Assembly: GCA_038503065.1 (NCBI GenBank)
Contig: JBCAMK010000003.1
Coordinates: 3,472,001 to 3,536,000 of the forward strand
Source of the DNA: Paragyromitra xinjiangensis
Lineage: Eukaryota > Ascomycota > Pezizomycetes > Pezizales > Discinaceae
Direction of reading: 5' to 3'
DNA length: 64,000 nucleotides
Positions 20,564 through 34,053 of this stretch are shown here, piece by piece. Each line of letters begins with the position of its first letter. Within the stretch, counting starts at the first letter, position 1. The notes beneath the pieces were generated by a model. The model was not told the origin of the DNA and ran no database searches. It worked only from the letters and a program-made list of their open reading frames with translations. The position numbers and the translations under genes were made by a program.

Positions 20564-23500
20564 TAGTTACTGTTAATGGAGTATTTGGGCGTGAGAAGGT
20601 TGGCGTATGGGTTGAAAATAGAGATTTATCGGGTTTGAATGAAGAAAATGGAATATTACCCATTGTTATTGTTCACTACTAGTCCACAAGCTTTCCGGGT
20701 AGTTCCAGGCCTCGGTAACAGATTTTCCTCATCTTGAGTATTTCCATTCCTTGTTCCTGCCAGTTACCTAGAAATCCTCGAATCTGTATGTGATAAACAG
20801 CAGTGGTTATGACCAGTCAAGAACATAGATTGTCACTCGCAGCTATAGCCGCTTGCCGGGCTTGCTCGTACTGGGTAGCGTTTCAGATGGATTTTGTTTC
20901 AGATTTTCTAGTCTCCTAGAGCGCAACTGATACCGAGAATCCATAAAGGCCTAGGCCGAGGCCGGTTTGAGGTTGGGGTCCGGTTAGTCGGGTCGGAGGC
21001 TGGATAAGTTGTGGCAACACAGATAGAAAGAGCAAGCAATAAGGCATAAATGAAATCACGATATTTAGATCGCACAGTGCTAAGAGTTATTATATACAAA
21101 AATGAGGCAGTGGGCAATCTGTTCCAGGGGTCACCGTACAATACTGCAAAACCAGTAATACCTTTTATACTCCTAGTCTTAGTGATGAGAGTTTTCTGTA
21201 ATATTCCACGAATCAAGACTAGAATTTTGAAAATATGCTATTGAGCTATAGGTAAATAAAAGGCACTGAGCAGCCGAAACAGACGCGCCCATTGGCGTAA
21301 GGTGGTTTCGAAAGCGCGTTTTACCAATTTATCCGCGTCTATAATTTATGAAACCTTTTTTCGGGAGACACCCAAAACAGCCTCCTTGAAAGCCGGTCAT
21401 TTCTTCGGATCCCTATCTAAAGAGTTTAAGACTAAATTCGATGCATCAGGAATATTTACGAGTCTCTCAGTCTTTAATATTCCGTAGTCAGACTTACATG
21501 ATCCAAAAATGAATTATCAATTCGGTTTACTGGATTCAGTAATGTTTTATCGCCGGAGCTGAGCACCACTACCATTGTTCCACAACTTATGTAAATCTGC
21601 AGTATATACGCACCTTAATCTTCCGGTCACTCAAGATGCATCATTTGACAAGCTTCGTATTCTCTCAAAAAAAATTGGGCTCATAGCTAGCTGAGCCTAG
21701 ACAAAAAGGGAAGTACGGAATGCGACCACTTAATTACATCATATTGGTTGAGTGTTTGCAAGGGCGTATGGCATCATTTTAACCTACTTTTTGCCAATTC
21801 CGGAAATGATAGGGTGTGTGACCCATTAATGTAAGCGGTTCCGGGTTCCGGGAGTCGAGTGATGATTTGTGAAGTATATGCATGCATGCATGGCATTGGT
21901 CATAATAACCATCGGTAGGAATAGAAATGGGAATAGAAGTTTAATTTTCTTTAATTTATTGCAGTAGATACTTGCGGAGATTGAGATACATTTTAAATAC
22001 TAGAAGTGGTTGGAGAGCCAGAAGTTGCCCGCTGTGGTAACACAGCCCACTCGCGTGAGCGGAACAGATGCACGGGCTTCAGGAGTTTGGAAATGTGGAG
22101 AAAGATGAGGTAGAGTACGTGAGTTTCGAGTTCGTGTCGTTGCGGTATCGAACATCGGAGTGCCGTGAGAACTTAGCCGAAATCCTCACCTGCATAAGTC
22201 CGCGGGAGTAGCCAAGGCGGAGAATGTTTCGTTGAGATATCACTCGCAGTTGCCGCACCCGGAATTAATCCGGTCCAATATCCGGAACGATTACCTACAT
22301 GTATCTATTGGTGTAGTACCTAAACGTAATTTTATGCCCAAATATATGGAGGTGTGATTATAACGCAATGCATCTAATAGATCAGTTTTGAATACTACCC
22401 GGCTGTAGTGCAGGACTATCTTCTGAAAGCAGGTGAAGTTCTAGATTCTTTAGAAATAGAGTGCTCGCTTTGATTGTTGCTTAGAGGTAGGATATCCATC
22501 CAACATTTAAGTGTAGGGTGTTGACGAAACAATTGGAAACTAGTGACCCCACAGGCCGAGTGTTATTTCGGAGTAGTTCGGCTTTCGTATTTGGAACGCA
22601 TTTGGAACATATCCCCGATGTCGAATACTATTAAAAGTTGTTACTCGAGGTTTACGCATTCAAGAGTAGAATAACATGATTACATGTTTAGTCGCCGCTT
22701 GAGCAAACAGGTGAGATGGAGCATGGAGAAATTAATTTGTATAAGCACGAGAGGAACTAAGTATCTAACCGACGACCTCTGTGTATGCTTTAGGTACGCC
22801 GGGTCTTCCGCATCCGGATGTTGTGATAAGCGCACTAATATCTATGATGGTGTTAGAATATGGAATTGTTGAAGACCCGGGTCTTGGATTGAGTACTCCA
22901 GCCCTACATGTATTTCCTTTCCCCAGGTAGGTATTCAACTGAAACTAGGGAAGCTCTGGCCCGACCCCACATTTCTTCGACATCACAGTTTTTTGAGATG
23001 CGTGATCAGGTAAAAGCCGAATCCGGCCACAGACTTTCATCCACGAATGCTCGCTTTCTTGAGGATTTTTCCTTGTCAAATCCTCCCCCACGATTACGTA
23101 TCAACATACGGCACCAAGTATTGTATGCAGACGAGGCCCGTGCCTGAAAATTTTTCTTGCTTGTGGCAAGACGTTTCGTTACAGATGGATTACTACAAAT
23201 GACGAATATATTATTGGAGATTTCGCCTTCTTTCTTTAGTGTGTTACTACGGTTAGATAACTTGAGTAATGACTGAGGAGCCTCAGTCCTGGAAGGGTAG
23301 CCGCACAGGAAACCGATTGGTAATACTTTCGAGTCCGGGTACTGAGAGGTTGTCCTCGTGGACGATCAATATGGCATGTGCGGCAGGAACTCACGATGGT
23401 CTCTCAAAAGGGTGGGTTTTCACACTCATTTTCGAGGATCTTGATGCAAGGCAAGGAAGAAAGAAATAGTTGAGTTCGGTTGGCGTCGGCAGTTTGGCCG

Positions 23501-25352
23501 TTTAGGTCCTTGAGGCTTTTGTGGGGATGACGCTTAGCACGGAACGAGAAGCGGGCATACGGATGGAGAAAAAAAAACATAGTGCGTTTGCTTTAGTAGA
23601 TCCTATAGATCTCCACGAGATCGGATTTCTTCTAGAAGAGCTCTCAAGAAAATGTTTATCGTGAAAATGCTCCTTATCATTGATAAGGCGACATGAATTT
23701 TGGTACCTGCCTTGGTTCTCCATCGCTGCGTTATCTTGGTTGAGGTTGTTCCACCTGTATTCCTTTGAGCCTCAGCCTCCTGAATTTTGCGGGGGTGCCA
23801 AAAATAGCGATCTCGGGTCCCGTGAGAGGCTAGCCAATGTACAAATCAGGACCCAACGATTCGGTTCGGTCACGAGCAAGTGCTCTATGCTTACAGCTGC
23901 CGTTAGGGGAGGAGGCATTTTTTTCCCTCCCCTCTTAGCTGACTGACAAAACCTGCATCGTTGCGTTCGACATGTTCCTTGACCGCGCTTGGGTTCATGA
24001 ATTGTTGGGAACCATTGTCGTATTCTAGACATGGTCTGGAATTGAGATGGCAATAATGGGGTAATGGGAACCACGGGCTCAAACTTAGTAAGAGCGAGAG
24101 TCTGGAGGAGCTCTATCGTAGGAATGTTTGCCCTTTGACAGGAGTCACGATAGTCATGTGTCCTGGGGGAAGCTCTGTGCGGAAATTAGAGAACGATCAC
24201 GTTCGCCTCCATTGAAACCAGCTAGCTGAAAGCAACAATTACTCTGCCTTCCTCCTCCATTACTCCTTTCAACACAGGCAAAAGCGGCATCGTGAGATTG
24301 TCTCAGTTGGACTATAGGCGCGGCCGCTGTGCTTCATGCTTTGTCAACGAGCCAATGGTGGGCGCAAGGGCAGCATCGTGAATGAATTGAGGCAAGGTCT
24401 CGTGGTGTTGGTCCTTGTTGTTGGGGTTCTTTTTGCCGCAATGTCGCTGACGGCTTCCTCCATCTGTGTGATTCTGGTTTGGTTCCTGAGCTGATGGAAT
24501 CGCTGGCGGGCCGTCATCGTTGCAGGATAGGATAGAGCGAGGACCAATGGCCTCGGCGGCACTGGCAATGTGGGGGAAGAAGCTGGTCCAGAGTCCAGAC
24601 ACGTAGAGGAGTCGTCTTCCTACTAACTAGTCTTGTGTGGGCTCATCCGTTGGACGGATTTGTGGTCTGCTTGGTATGTTGCTTCGCAGGTATATAACTA
24701 GGTCATCCACCGCCTGTCCATAAGCTACTGCCATAGCACAGAACAATCTCAGGAAGCTCAATTGTGTGTTTCGCTCACACGGCTTTCGCTCTACCTTCCT
24801 TTTTCATCCTCTATCTATATCCCTCTTGCACAGACTCTGCGCGCATTCGGTATCTCCGTCGGGCTAGCATCCAGGTTCTTGTACTCTGTTTCGCTGCAGC
24901 AGGTAATCATCAAATTAATTTGTTCCGCTTTCCCTGTGTTAGCTTCTTCTTCAGCCCTCTTCTGTCCACATTTAGAAGAGATAGTTCGATTATTCCTGTA
25001 GGCTTGTTGTCGTTATCTTCCGGTGCCATCCCTGGCCGCATTTCTGTCTCAGTGGGCGCGGGAGCTATCAGATACGCAAAGCCCTCGCTTCCCCTGCGAA
25101 GAAGAGCTTATAATAAGCTCCTCATCGCCCTTTCATCTAGTTCTGCTTTATTCTCTTCATCAAACTCTCCGATTTTCGTGCAATTGAATCGTTGCCCAGT
25201 CTGTGTGTCTGCTGCAGAGCTTCAAGCTGACCCTGCAGCACCAATAGCTAGTAAGCTTAGCTACCCCACCAAACAACGTGACATCCCCGCTTACCGACAA
25301 CAAAGCATCACCACCACCACCATTCCCATCAATAATACCAACTTGAAGAAAA
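20564..25352. other. 4.8-kb spacer; upstream region and leader of GDH2
   Basis: I find no supportable gene between 20564 and about 24650. Several frames of 60-100 codons have no features. A TATATAA at 24691-24697 and a pyrimidine-rich stretch from about 24740 to 25352 fit a promoter and a long (up to about 600 nt) 5' leader of GDH2, possibly with a leader intron. A long frame without a good ATG overlaps the leader and the first GDH2 codons in another phase. Confidence 0.55.
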
Positions 25353-28300
25353 ATGGCTCCTACAGGAAACCTTGGGACTCATGCCGATATCGCTCGCTTC
25401 AACACCCCGAGCCCACATCCGACCCACTTAAGCATTCTAGGGAAACAAGCACAGCGGGTGCTCAAAGATGATGCCTCTGGATATGTTGCACCGGTATTTG
25501 AAGGCAGGGAGAAGCAAATGGAGACTGGTGAGTGATTCCTCGATTCTTTGGAGTGAATGTAAATATTTGACTGCAAGTTGCTAATGCTGTGGGGTATTGT
25601 AGTGATGGATTTGCTGGAAGAAAAGGGATTTATTCCCCCAGAATTCGTCGAGAATGAGACGAAATGGTTTTATTCCTCTCTTGGGATTGATGGTGAGAGT
25701 CTAGTTTTGGCTGAAACTTGGTTATTTCGAATCGCTAATTAAGATGAAGACATGTACTTCCAGTCCGAGGCACCTGTGAGTCTCTTGCAACCCTAAAATT
25801 TGAATAGCAATCGGATAAAGTTTGTGACAGCAATTGACTCAAATCTCTAGGAAACAATTGTCAACCATATTCTCTCCTTGTATGCTGGAAAGGTTGCTGC
25901 CTTCTCCAGGGACGACAAACGTCTGGAGATTCGACTAGACAGAGAGGCGGAAGGTAAAACGTTTTGCTATCTTTTTATTGAGATGTTAGTCTAACATAGG
26001 GCTCTAGATCATGCCGTGTATATTGATACCTCTACCCCCGGTATCACTGTTCTTTCCGGTCCGAAGTATGAACAGCGCATCGATCAGAAATATCTTAATC
26101 CTTCCAATCCTGAAAAGGCCTACCGCGTAGAATCTTTCCGCTCATCGTCCCAGCTTACTTCCACAAACCAGCAGCTGCGTTGCTACTTTGTGTATAAGTG
26201 CGACTTCGTGAACCCTAACCCCGACGCGAATGAGGCGGATTTGGATGTCGTTTCAGATAAATCGTTTTTGCAGAAGGTCACGCCGAACACAAAAGCTGTC
26301 TACCAGGATGTTGTCGCGTCCGTAATGGAGAGGACTGGACCTGTCATTGAGATGTTTGAGGTTCAAGGAACGAGGGAGAAGAGACTTGTTATTGGTTTCA
26401 AGCAAGGAAGCTCAATGGGGTTGTTCTCTGCTTTAAGTGATTTATATCATTATTATGGTTGCACTTCAGCGAGAAAATATGTTGGTATGAATTCCCTAAA
26501 CCTACATAACCTGGAGACTTAATTGACGGGGGTATAGAACAATTCTCCAATGGCGTAACGGTCATGTCGATCTACCTACGACCTTTACCTCACAACACCC
26601 AACTTAATCCTTCAAAGTATCCCCCTATTGAGGCTTCGATCTACCAGATCATGAAGGAAGTCAGTTTGCTTTACTGCATCCCACAAAACATGTTCCAAGG
26701 GCACTTCATTAGTGGGAGATTAAGCTTGCAGGAGACGATATATGCCCACTGTGTCTGCCACTTTGTGGGTCATTTCCTGAACAGACTTGGCACTGAGTAT
26801 ACCGCTGTCTCGCAGCTCTTGGACCCCCATAACAGTGTTCACGCTGAAACCCTCAACAAACTCAAGCGTCGTCTTCGAACAGAGACTTTTACAGCCGACT
26901 ACATTTTCGAGATTATCAACGAGCATCCAGAATTAGTTCGTGCTCTATACTTGTCTTTTGCCAATTCCCATTATGTGCAGACTCGTGGCGAAGAGGACGA
27001 CTTCATTCCGACCCTTAGTTATCAGCGCCTGCAGGTGGACCGTGTCTTGAACGATAGCGAGTTGGGAACTAAGATTTCAAGGACTGTGGGAAATGAGCAT
27101 CAAGAAAAGGTCATGCAATACTTCATTACCTTCAATCAGAACGTTCTGTAAGTCTTCTTTTTATGAATTCTGTGGCTCTTCCAGGGCATTGGAACTAATT
27201 CTTGACTGTTAAAAAGGAAAACCAACTTCTACACACCTACAAAAGTGGCGCTCAGCTTCCGGTTGAACCCTAAATTTTTGCCGACTGTTGAATACCCACA
27301 GCCTTTGTTTGGAATGTTCTTGGTTATTGGGTCCGAGTTCAGAGGGTTTCATTTGAGATTCCGAGACATCGCTCGTGGTGGTATCAGAATTGTCAAAAGT
27401 AGGAACCGGGAAGCCTATACGATCAACGCCCGCTCAGTTTTCGATGAGAATTATAATCTTGCCAACACCCAACAGCGCAAGAATAAGGACATCCCCGAGG
27501 GTGGTAGCAAGGGTGTTATCCTTCTGGATGCAAACCATCAAGATAAAGCCACTAGCGCCTTCCAGAAATACATCGATTCCGTTCTAGATTTGCTTCTTGA
27601 ACCCAACAGCCCCGGAATCAAAGACCCTATTGTCGATCTTCACAAAGAGCCTGAAATCTTGTTCATGGGTCCCGATGAGAACACCGCTGGGCTTGTTGAT
27701 TGGGCAACAGAACACGCTAGGGTTAGAGGTGCTCCTTTCTGGAAATCGTTCTTCACTGGGAAGAGCCCTAGTTTGGGCGGTATTCCGCATGACGAGTATG
27801 GAATGACTTCTTTGAGTGTTCGTGAATACGTTTTGGGTATCTACAGAAAGCTTAAAATCGACCCTTCAAAAATGATGAAATTGCAGACTGGTGGACCGGA
27901 CGGCGATTTGGGATCTAATGAAATTCTCTTGAGCAATGAGAGATACGGTGCTATCGGTTAGTGTTCCTTTTTTCTAGATTTTATCTTGAGCCATTTACTT
28001 ATGCCTGAGTTACAGTCGATGGATCTGGTGTACTTGTCGATCCCAAAGGTCTGGACCACGAGGAGCTTATCCGCCTTGCCAAGGAGCGTGTCATGATCTC
28101 AGAATTTGACATTTCTAAGCTTTCACCTCGGGGTTATCGTGTCCTCGTCGAAGATGTGAACGTTACCCTCCCGAACGGCGAAGTTGTCACCAATGGCACC
28201 ATCTTTAGAAACACTTTCCACCTTCGAAACGATGTGCATTATGATGTCTTTGTGCCCTGCGGTGGAAGGCCCGAAGCGATTGATCTGGGCAACGTGGGCA

Positions 28301-29008
28301 AGCTGATTAAGGACGGAAAGAGCATCATTCCCTACATTGTCGAGGGAGCAAATTTGTTCATCTCACAAGATGCCAAGTTGAGACTTGAGGAAGCTGGCAC
28401 TATTCTCTATAAGGATGCTAGCGCCAACAAAGGCGGTGTTACGAGCTCATCGATGGAGGTTCTTGCATCACTTGCCTTTGATGACGCAGGCTTTATCGAG
28501 AACATGTGTGTCCGGGATGGTGTTGTTCCAGAATTCTACAAGGCCTACGTCAAAGAGGTGCAGAAAAACATCCAAAACAATGCACGCCTTGAATTTGAAG
28601 CCCTGTGGCGTGAAGCTGCAGAAACAGGCAAGCGTCGCTCGATTCTTTCGGATGAACTTTCGCTGGCTATCACCAAACTTGATGAGGAATTGCAACAGAC
28701 CCAACTGTGGAACAACATTGCCCTTAGAAATAGTGTACTAAAGGATGCTTTGCCAAACACATTGTTGGAAAAGATCGGCCTTGATACGATCCTAAAGAGG
28801 GTACCGATTAACTATCTCAGAAGTATCTTTGGAAGCTACCTAGCGTCACGATTTGTGTATGACCACGGAAGCAACCCAAGCCAGTTTGCATTCTTCGATT
28901 TGTGGGTTTACTATTCCCCATCAAGATTTCCTAATATCGTTAGACAATTACTAACCTATTCTTCCTTGATATAGCATGACGAAGAGGTTGCAGGCCCTCG
29001 AAGTCTAA
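25353..29008 (+). CDS. GDH2: NAD-specific glutamate dehydrogenase
   Basis: Nine exons (25353-25527, 25603-25692, 25744-25775, 25851-25953, 26008-26484, 26538-27147, 27217-27956, 28016-28901, 28975-29008) join in phase to 1048 residues, close to the length of known fungal NAD-GDHs. All introns are 50-75 nt with consensus sites. The enzyme oxidatively deaminates glutamate to 2-oxoglutarate and ammonia with NAD+, feeding glutamate carbon and nitrogen into central metabolism. Signatures are in the C-terminal half: FRDIARGGIRIVKSRNREAY, QRKNKDIPEGGSKGVILLD, a substrate-site block ENTAGLVDWATEHARVRGAP and the NAD-binding loop LQTGGPDGDLGSNEILLS. The N-terminal 400 residues are the large regulatory extension typical of this type. 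No lesion was seen, so it is expected to be functional. Confidence 0.95.
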
Positions 29009-30128
29009 GCCCTTACTCTTGGCCTTATACGGTATGACGTTTGTAATGATTGGTTTATATTTGTTTTGCCTCTTTCTGTATGGGATGTGATTCTGTTGCA
29101 ATGGTGATGATGGCCTTTGGGCTGCTGGGGATGATCGTGATTTTTGTTTGCAGCATTCGTGCTTGTCTTCTGGAGTGACAGCGGCAGTGATGGAAAATGT
29201 CAAAAAGTATGCTATTGAGTGGGATGGGAAAAATAGATCTTCTGTTTGCTCTTGACATGATATCTCACTTTACCCTCAAAATCGCGGTTCTTATTCCTTA
29301 GTATGCATTATAAATTGTTGGTTATATGGAGTCGGTTGTTTTGATGTGTATGAATCCGTACGTGAATATGGGGAGAACGGTGGTTATTACCTTTTGACCT
29401 TCCCTAATCCGGATTAGAACTGGTGAAAATCGAGTTTCCTCGGCATCCAGTTTGATTCAATCAACCTATTGTTTGTTAAGGCGTACGCTTTTTCTCAATG
29501 AGGACCTAAGAATAGAGAGGGCTAAGCACCTAAATGGCAAGCTCTGGGTTCGGATGCAAATTGAACTTACTCAGCGGCCTTATGAAAAAGGATTAGCCTT
29601 GTTAGCAGGCGGATCACTACCGTTGAGCCCTTGGGAATTTTATATAAGCGGAGTTCTGGGTTATTTAATAATCACAGGACCCAATATAGGGGTAAGACTG
29701 CTAAGCGATGTGGGGACGGTTACTGTTTCTCGTACTTTACCACACGAGTAAATCCCTGCAGGGCTTTGGCAGCATCTTTCTGCTAGATGGGATAACATTA
29801 CATGTACCTATCCTAATCGTGTGAGTCATGCCCAGACCATTTTTAGTCTCTCTAAGAGCTGGCAGCTTCACTAGCATAGGGTATTTTCTGGATATGAAAA
29901 TAGTAAACTTAAAATATCGTCTAGGCTCAAGACGCAGCTGCGGGTGAGTTGACATTCACTGCTTATCACTCGGTACTTGTTATGGGAAATTTCCTAGAAC
30001 TATTCTCATTGTACTAATGATTTCAAATTTCGCAGGTAAATAGGAAAAAATATTCTCTAGAGTAAAACACCTTGTACATATGAACCTGCTCGCAACCCCC
30101 GATAATTGCAAGAAAACCATCAAAATAT
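29009..30128. other. Convergent spacer between GDH2 and the laccase gene
   Basis: This holds the 3' ends of both flanking genes. No gene is supported; a 99-codon plus-strand frame at 29452-29751 has no recognisable features. Confidence 0.65.
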
Positions 30129-32035
30129 TTAGATTCCAGAGTCATCTTCCTCAAGATTGGCAGCAGTTTGGTACGCTTCCCAAGTCGTGCAAGTGTTATT
30201 CAAAGAATCATAATCAATCAATGCTGTGATCTCCGAGTACCTCTCGACGAACTGTAACGCGAACCCTTCACTTGTATGCCAACCGATATGACAGTGCATC
30301 AACCAAGCACCCGGGTTGTCGGTTTCAAAAGCAAGAACGAGATATCCACCACCTGGTAGCATGGCTACGTCACGACGGGGAGGATTGCTAGTCTGGAGAG
30401 TAGGTGATGAACTGGCATAAGTACCGGTTCCTTGAGCAAGAATGAAGAAATCGTGGCCTTTGAGAGTGAGTTAGCTAGCCTACTAGGTAGTGTAGAAATG
30501 AGGGTAATTTCTTTTCTTACCATGAAGATGGATAGGGTGAGGAACAGTGTTTGTAGTCTCAATGATGATATATACCCATTCATCAGCACTCTCAAGTTCA
30601 ATGACACCAGACTGATCTGCCCAGTCTGATTCGCCATTATAGACCTGGAGAAGGGTAGGATCAGCCCATTCGACAGCCATTGTGGTGCCACCCAGGTACC
30701 ATTTGAATAAGTTGCCGACAATACCAACCGCGACCGCGAGATCATCTTCGATGGACTCATCGCCAACAGTCTTAGAAACATAAGGTACTAGATTGCTAAG
30801 ATCTTCGTCGTCGCAATCATCAGTCATGGTATACGCAGTTGTGGTTGGGTCGGAAGTGCTGGTGGAATCATATCTGATTATCCCTTTGATGTTATCAGTG
30901 CTATCATTGTCGCTACAGGTGACCTGCGGAACCGCACGGAGCCAGTAATCGGTAGTAGCTTCACTGGCTTCCACGATAATATCGTAGCGTTGACCTAGCA
31001 GGGAGGTTAGTTAATTTTACTAGAGGGATTTACGGAGGTCCCTTACCAATTCCAATGCTCAAGACTTCAGTGGTGTATGGGGTGATAGGGACAAAGTCCG
31101 TCGAGATGACAGTCATTGTATGGTTATCGATCGAGAATTTGAAGTGTGTGTCGATAGCGCCATTGACCAAACGAATGAGGTACTTAGTACCAGAAACGAA
31201 CTCCATTTCGAAGCGTGATCCCCCTGAGCTGTAAACATTTGTTCCGTTGATGAGACCATTGTCCAAGGTTGGTGGACCGCCAGTTTGCGCATGAGTGTAT
31301 AGTGCATCGGCAGTTTGGTGACTCCAATCGTTAAGGAAAAGAATTCCCGCATCTTCATCGTAGTTACTGCTTGCGGGGCCGTGGATGATAATTCCGCCAA
31401 AAATCCCTTCCCATGCTTGAAGTGCGAAATGAGAATGGTACCAAGAAGTTCCATATTGGGTTGCTTTCCAAGTATAAGTGGTGCTTTCACCAGGCTTAAT
31501 GTTCGCTATCAATATTTATTCGAAGTATTTGGGACACTCTTGAAACTTACCGCCACGGGACACTGAGTTATAGAAGGAACGCCATCCATTTGGTTGGTGT
31601 AATTCTGACGAATTCCGTGGAAGTGGATACCCGTACCGTTATTTGTCAAGCCGTTGCTGATGTGGACAACAATAGTGTCACCCCAATTGGCTTCGATGGT
31701 AGGACCTGGGAGACTCCCATTGATAAGGAGGACATTTCTTTCAAACCCATCAGGAGAAGCTGTGGTGTTCACAAGCTCAAAATAATACTAGATTTTGTAA
31801 TCAACAGCCGTTTACTGCTCAAGATTCAGGTATAGCTAATTACCTCCACAATGTTACCAGTATTTGGCCCGTCATTGTAATAATCAGTGCTAATGTCATA
31901 ATCTCCCCAACAAGTTCTGTCTGTGGCCGAATTGACACAACGTTTACTTAGAGCAAAAGCTTCGAGAGGCGCTGCACTGACCCTAGAAGCTGCTAAAGCT
32001 AAGCTAAGGAGGCTGAAACGAGTGAAGTAGCCCAT
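30129..32035 (-). CDS. Laccase (asco-laccase type multicopper oxidase), secreted
   Basis: Five exons (32035-31844, 31787-31551, 31494-31047, 30994-30521, 30457-30129) join in phase to 559 residues; introns are 52-63 nt. A signal peptide (to about residue 21) is followed by a propeptide ending in a Kex2-type KR (31-32). All copper ligands are present: H119/H121 (IHFHGIRQ), H163/H165 (WYHSHFAL), H445/H448/H450 (HPIHLHG) and H505-C506-H507/H511 (HCHIGWH). The chain ends DSGI, the C-terminal plug of asco-laccases. The enzyme oxidises phenols by single electrons while reducing O2 to water, outside the cell; lignin or pigment chemistry and detoxification are usual roles. The residue at the axial position of the type-1 copper (C506+10) is Phe516. 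A TATA-like TTTATAA lies about 150 nt upstream of the ATG. Confidence 0.95.
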
Positions 32036-34053
32036 GGTAGCCGGTTTTTGGAAATTTAAAGAAAGGATAAATGAAAGTTCAAAGGCAAGAGAGCCGAGTG
32101 TGATGGAAAGTTCTGAAGAGATGGTAAAGATGGAAGGAAGGAAAGTGGATGATTTTTTGTTCCAGAGTCGGGAGATTCAAGGAAGTTATAAAGAATTCGA
32201 GTACACGTAAGATCTTTGAGTTCTACAACGTACTTGGTCGGGCTATACCGTTCCTATTCCCGGAGAATCTCACAATGAAGGCCGCGTATGTGACAAACAT
32301 TTAGACCAAAGGGCTTACGAAAACAAGTCGAGTTCGAATGTTTAGTGATAATTCTGCCATTGCAGCGCATGAAGTTTGAACTCTCAGGTGGATTCACTAC
32401 GGCGTCAAAATACGCGAGTTAACGTTTCTCTTTTTACGCGAAGTATGCTTGCATATTATGCTAGTGTTATCGTATGATTCTGTGAACGGTACACGATCAA
32501 CAGTAGTAATGAGATCCATGTAGACAGGTTCCTTGGTTAACTGTATGTCCCGCTCTAAGATGGTGCCCTGAGCAGCCAGAAAATTTTCTGAAACTACAGA
32601 CATCGCTTGGGCTTGGCAATATAGGCGATCTACCGAGTTTGTCCCGGAGTCAGCCAAGTGTAATGTTGGCGGTAGTACCATAACCCAGGTGGTTGGATGT
32701 ACTTAGTGGCCGGGTTGGTCAATCAATCAATCAATGTTGGTGGTGCCGGTGCCGGAGTTTCGCCGAGATCGAGTGAGGTGCTATATTTTCGTACAAACAC
32801 TCCAAACCCCGCACCCAAAAGGCCGCGTCGCTCTATTAAACCTATTTAGTACTTTCAAGAGGTCTGTGGTCATGATGAGGGGTATCGATATGTGTGCATT
32901 GAAGGTCCCAGGCAAGGTTGAATAGTTGAGGGGTGGTACGTCTAATCTATTGCGACATCTTCAGCTGAACTACTATATGTCGTTATGTGTTGAGTTTAAT
33001 ATTCTTAAGAATTTATTTATTGAAAGATATATGATGAACAATTGGTATATAGGAAGTCTTGTGGTTATTTCCCTCTAAGGTCATGTCCGGTCACTCGCTG
33101 GTGCCTGGGCAATATCCGGCCCACGTTATTTGCAAGCTATGCCGAGGCTAACTTTTTATTTACTTAGTGGAGCACTCCGGCTATAAGCCTAAACCGAAAA
33201 CTAATAGACTACTGTCACGAGGCACGGAGGTGCTGGGCAGTGCAAGCCTTGGTACTTGTCTCAGCTGGCATTACTCTTTGCCGCTCGCTTTTTTTCTGAG
33301 CTGCGTTATGATATTTATTGGGACTACAAACGGCGTACTCTCCTGTGGGCCTGAGGAAATGTATCCTAGTTAATATGGGAATTTCCGTCGTTTTAATCCC
33401 TGCCGAGTTATATTACCTCGCATCCAAAAAGGGGCATCCTCTGGTAACCAAATAGTACGGCAACTAAATCTAGCACGCGCGTCCCTTTGGCTGAGACTAA
33501 GCATCCGAACTCCGAAGACGGACGTGACCCTGCTAGCAGGCAGGATTTTCTTCTAGAAGACTTCTTGTCTCGGACTGAGGTGCGCCACATGGAAAAGCAA
33601 CTACAAAAAGTGGGTATGGGGTGACGAATAACGCCCTGTTCTAACCTACCAAAAATTTGGATCTGTAGTGGCAGTATGCTGAATTCTTTCGAAAACCATA
33701 CGGATCAAAGTCCGTAGTACGTGGCGGACCCTGTTGGTTGCCCATTACCGAGGTTTTATGCCGGGAGTTAGGCGACAACCTTTAGATTCTAGGGTTGTGT
33801 AGAGCAAACGCGTCACCATCGACGAATTCAGTACCGTCCACAACAATTAGGGGATTTAAAAAAAGCAAGAAATTGAATTATCACTTTTTCCTTATAATGG
33901 CTTCACTCTCGCATAGAAGCGAGAGAACTAAACCACTCACCAAGTCTGTGACTTATCGTATCCTCAATCATTACTTCTTATCACTCGACCTTCAACCACT
34001 CTAGCATTTGTAAAATTTTCAACTTTCAAAATTCCAAGAAAGTTCTGATTGCA
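32036..34053. other. Spacer with divergent promoters
   Basis: The laccase and the secreted protein at 34054 point away from each other, so both promoters lie here. A short (TCAA)4 tract at about 32720-32735 recalls the ends of the element at 759-907 but lacks a partner arm. No gene is supported. Confidence 0.6.

Noticed and set aside
24764..25471. Long plus-strand frame of about 235 codons before and over the GDH2 start
   Set aside because: It has no good ATG start, its composition is that of a pyrimidine-rich leader, and it overlaps the firmly supported first exon of GDH2 in another phase.
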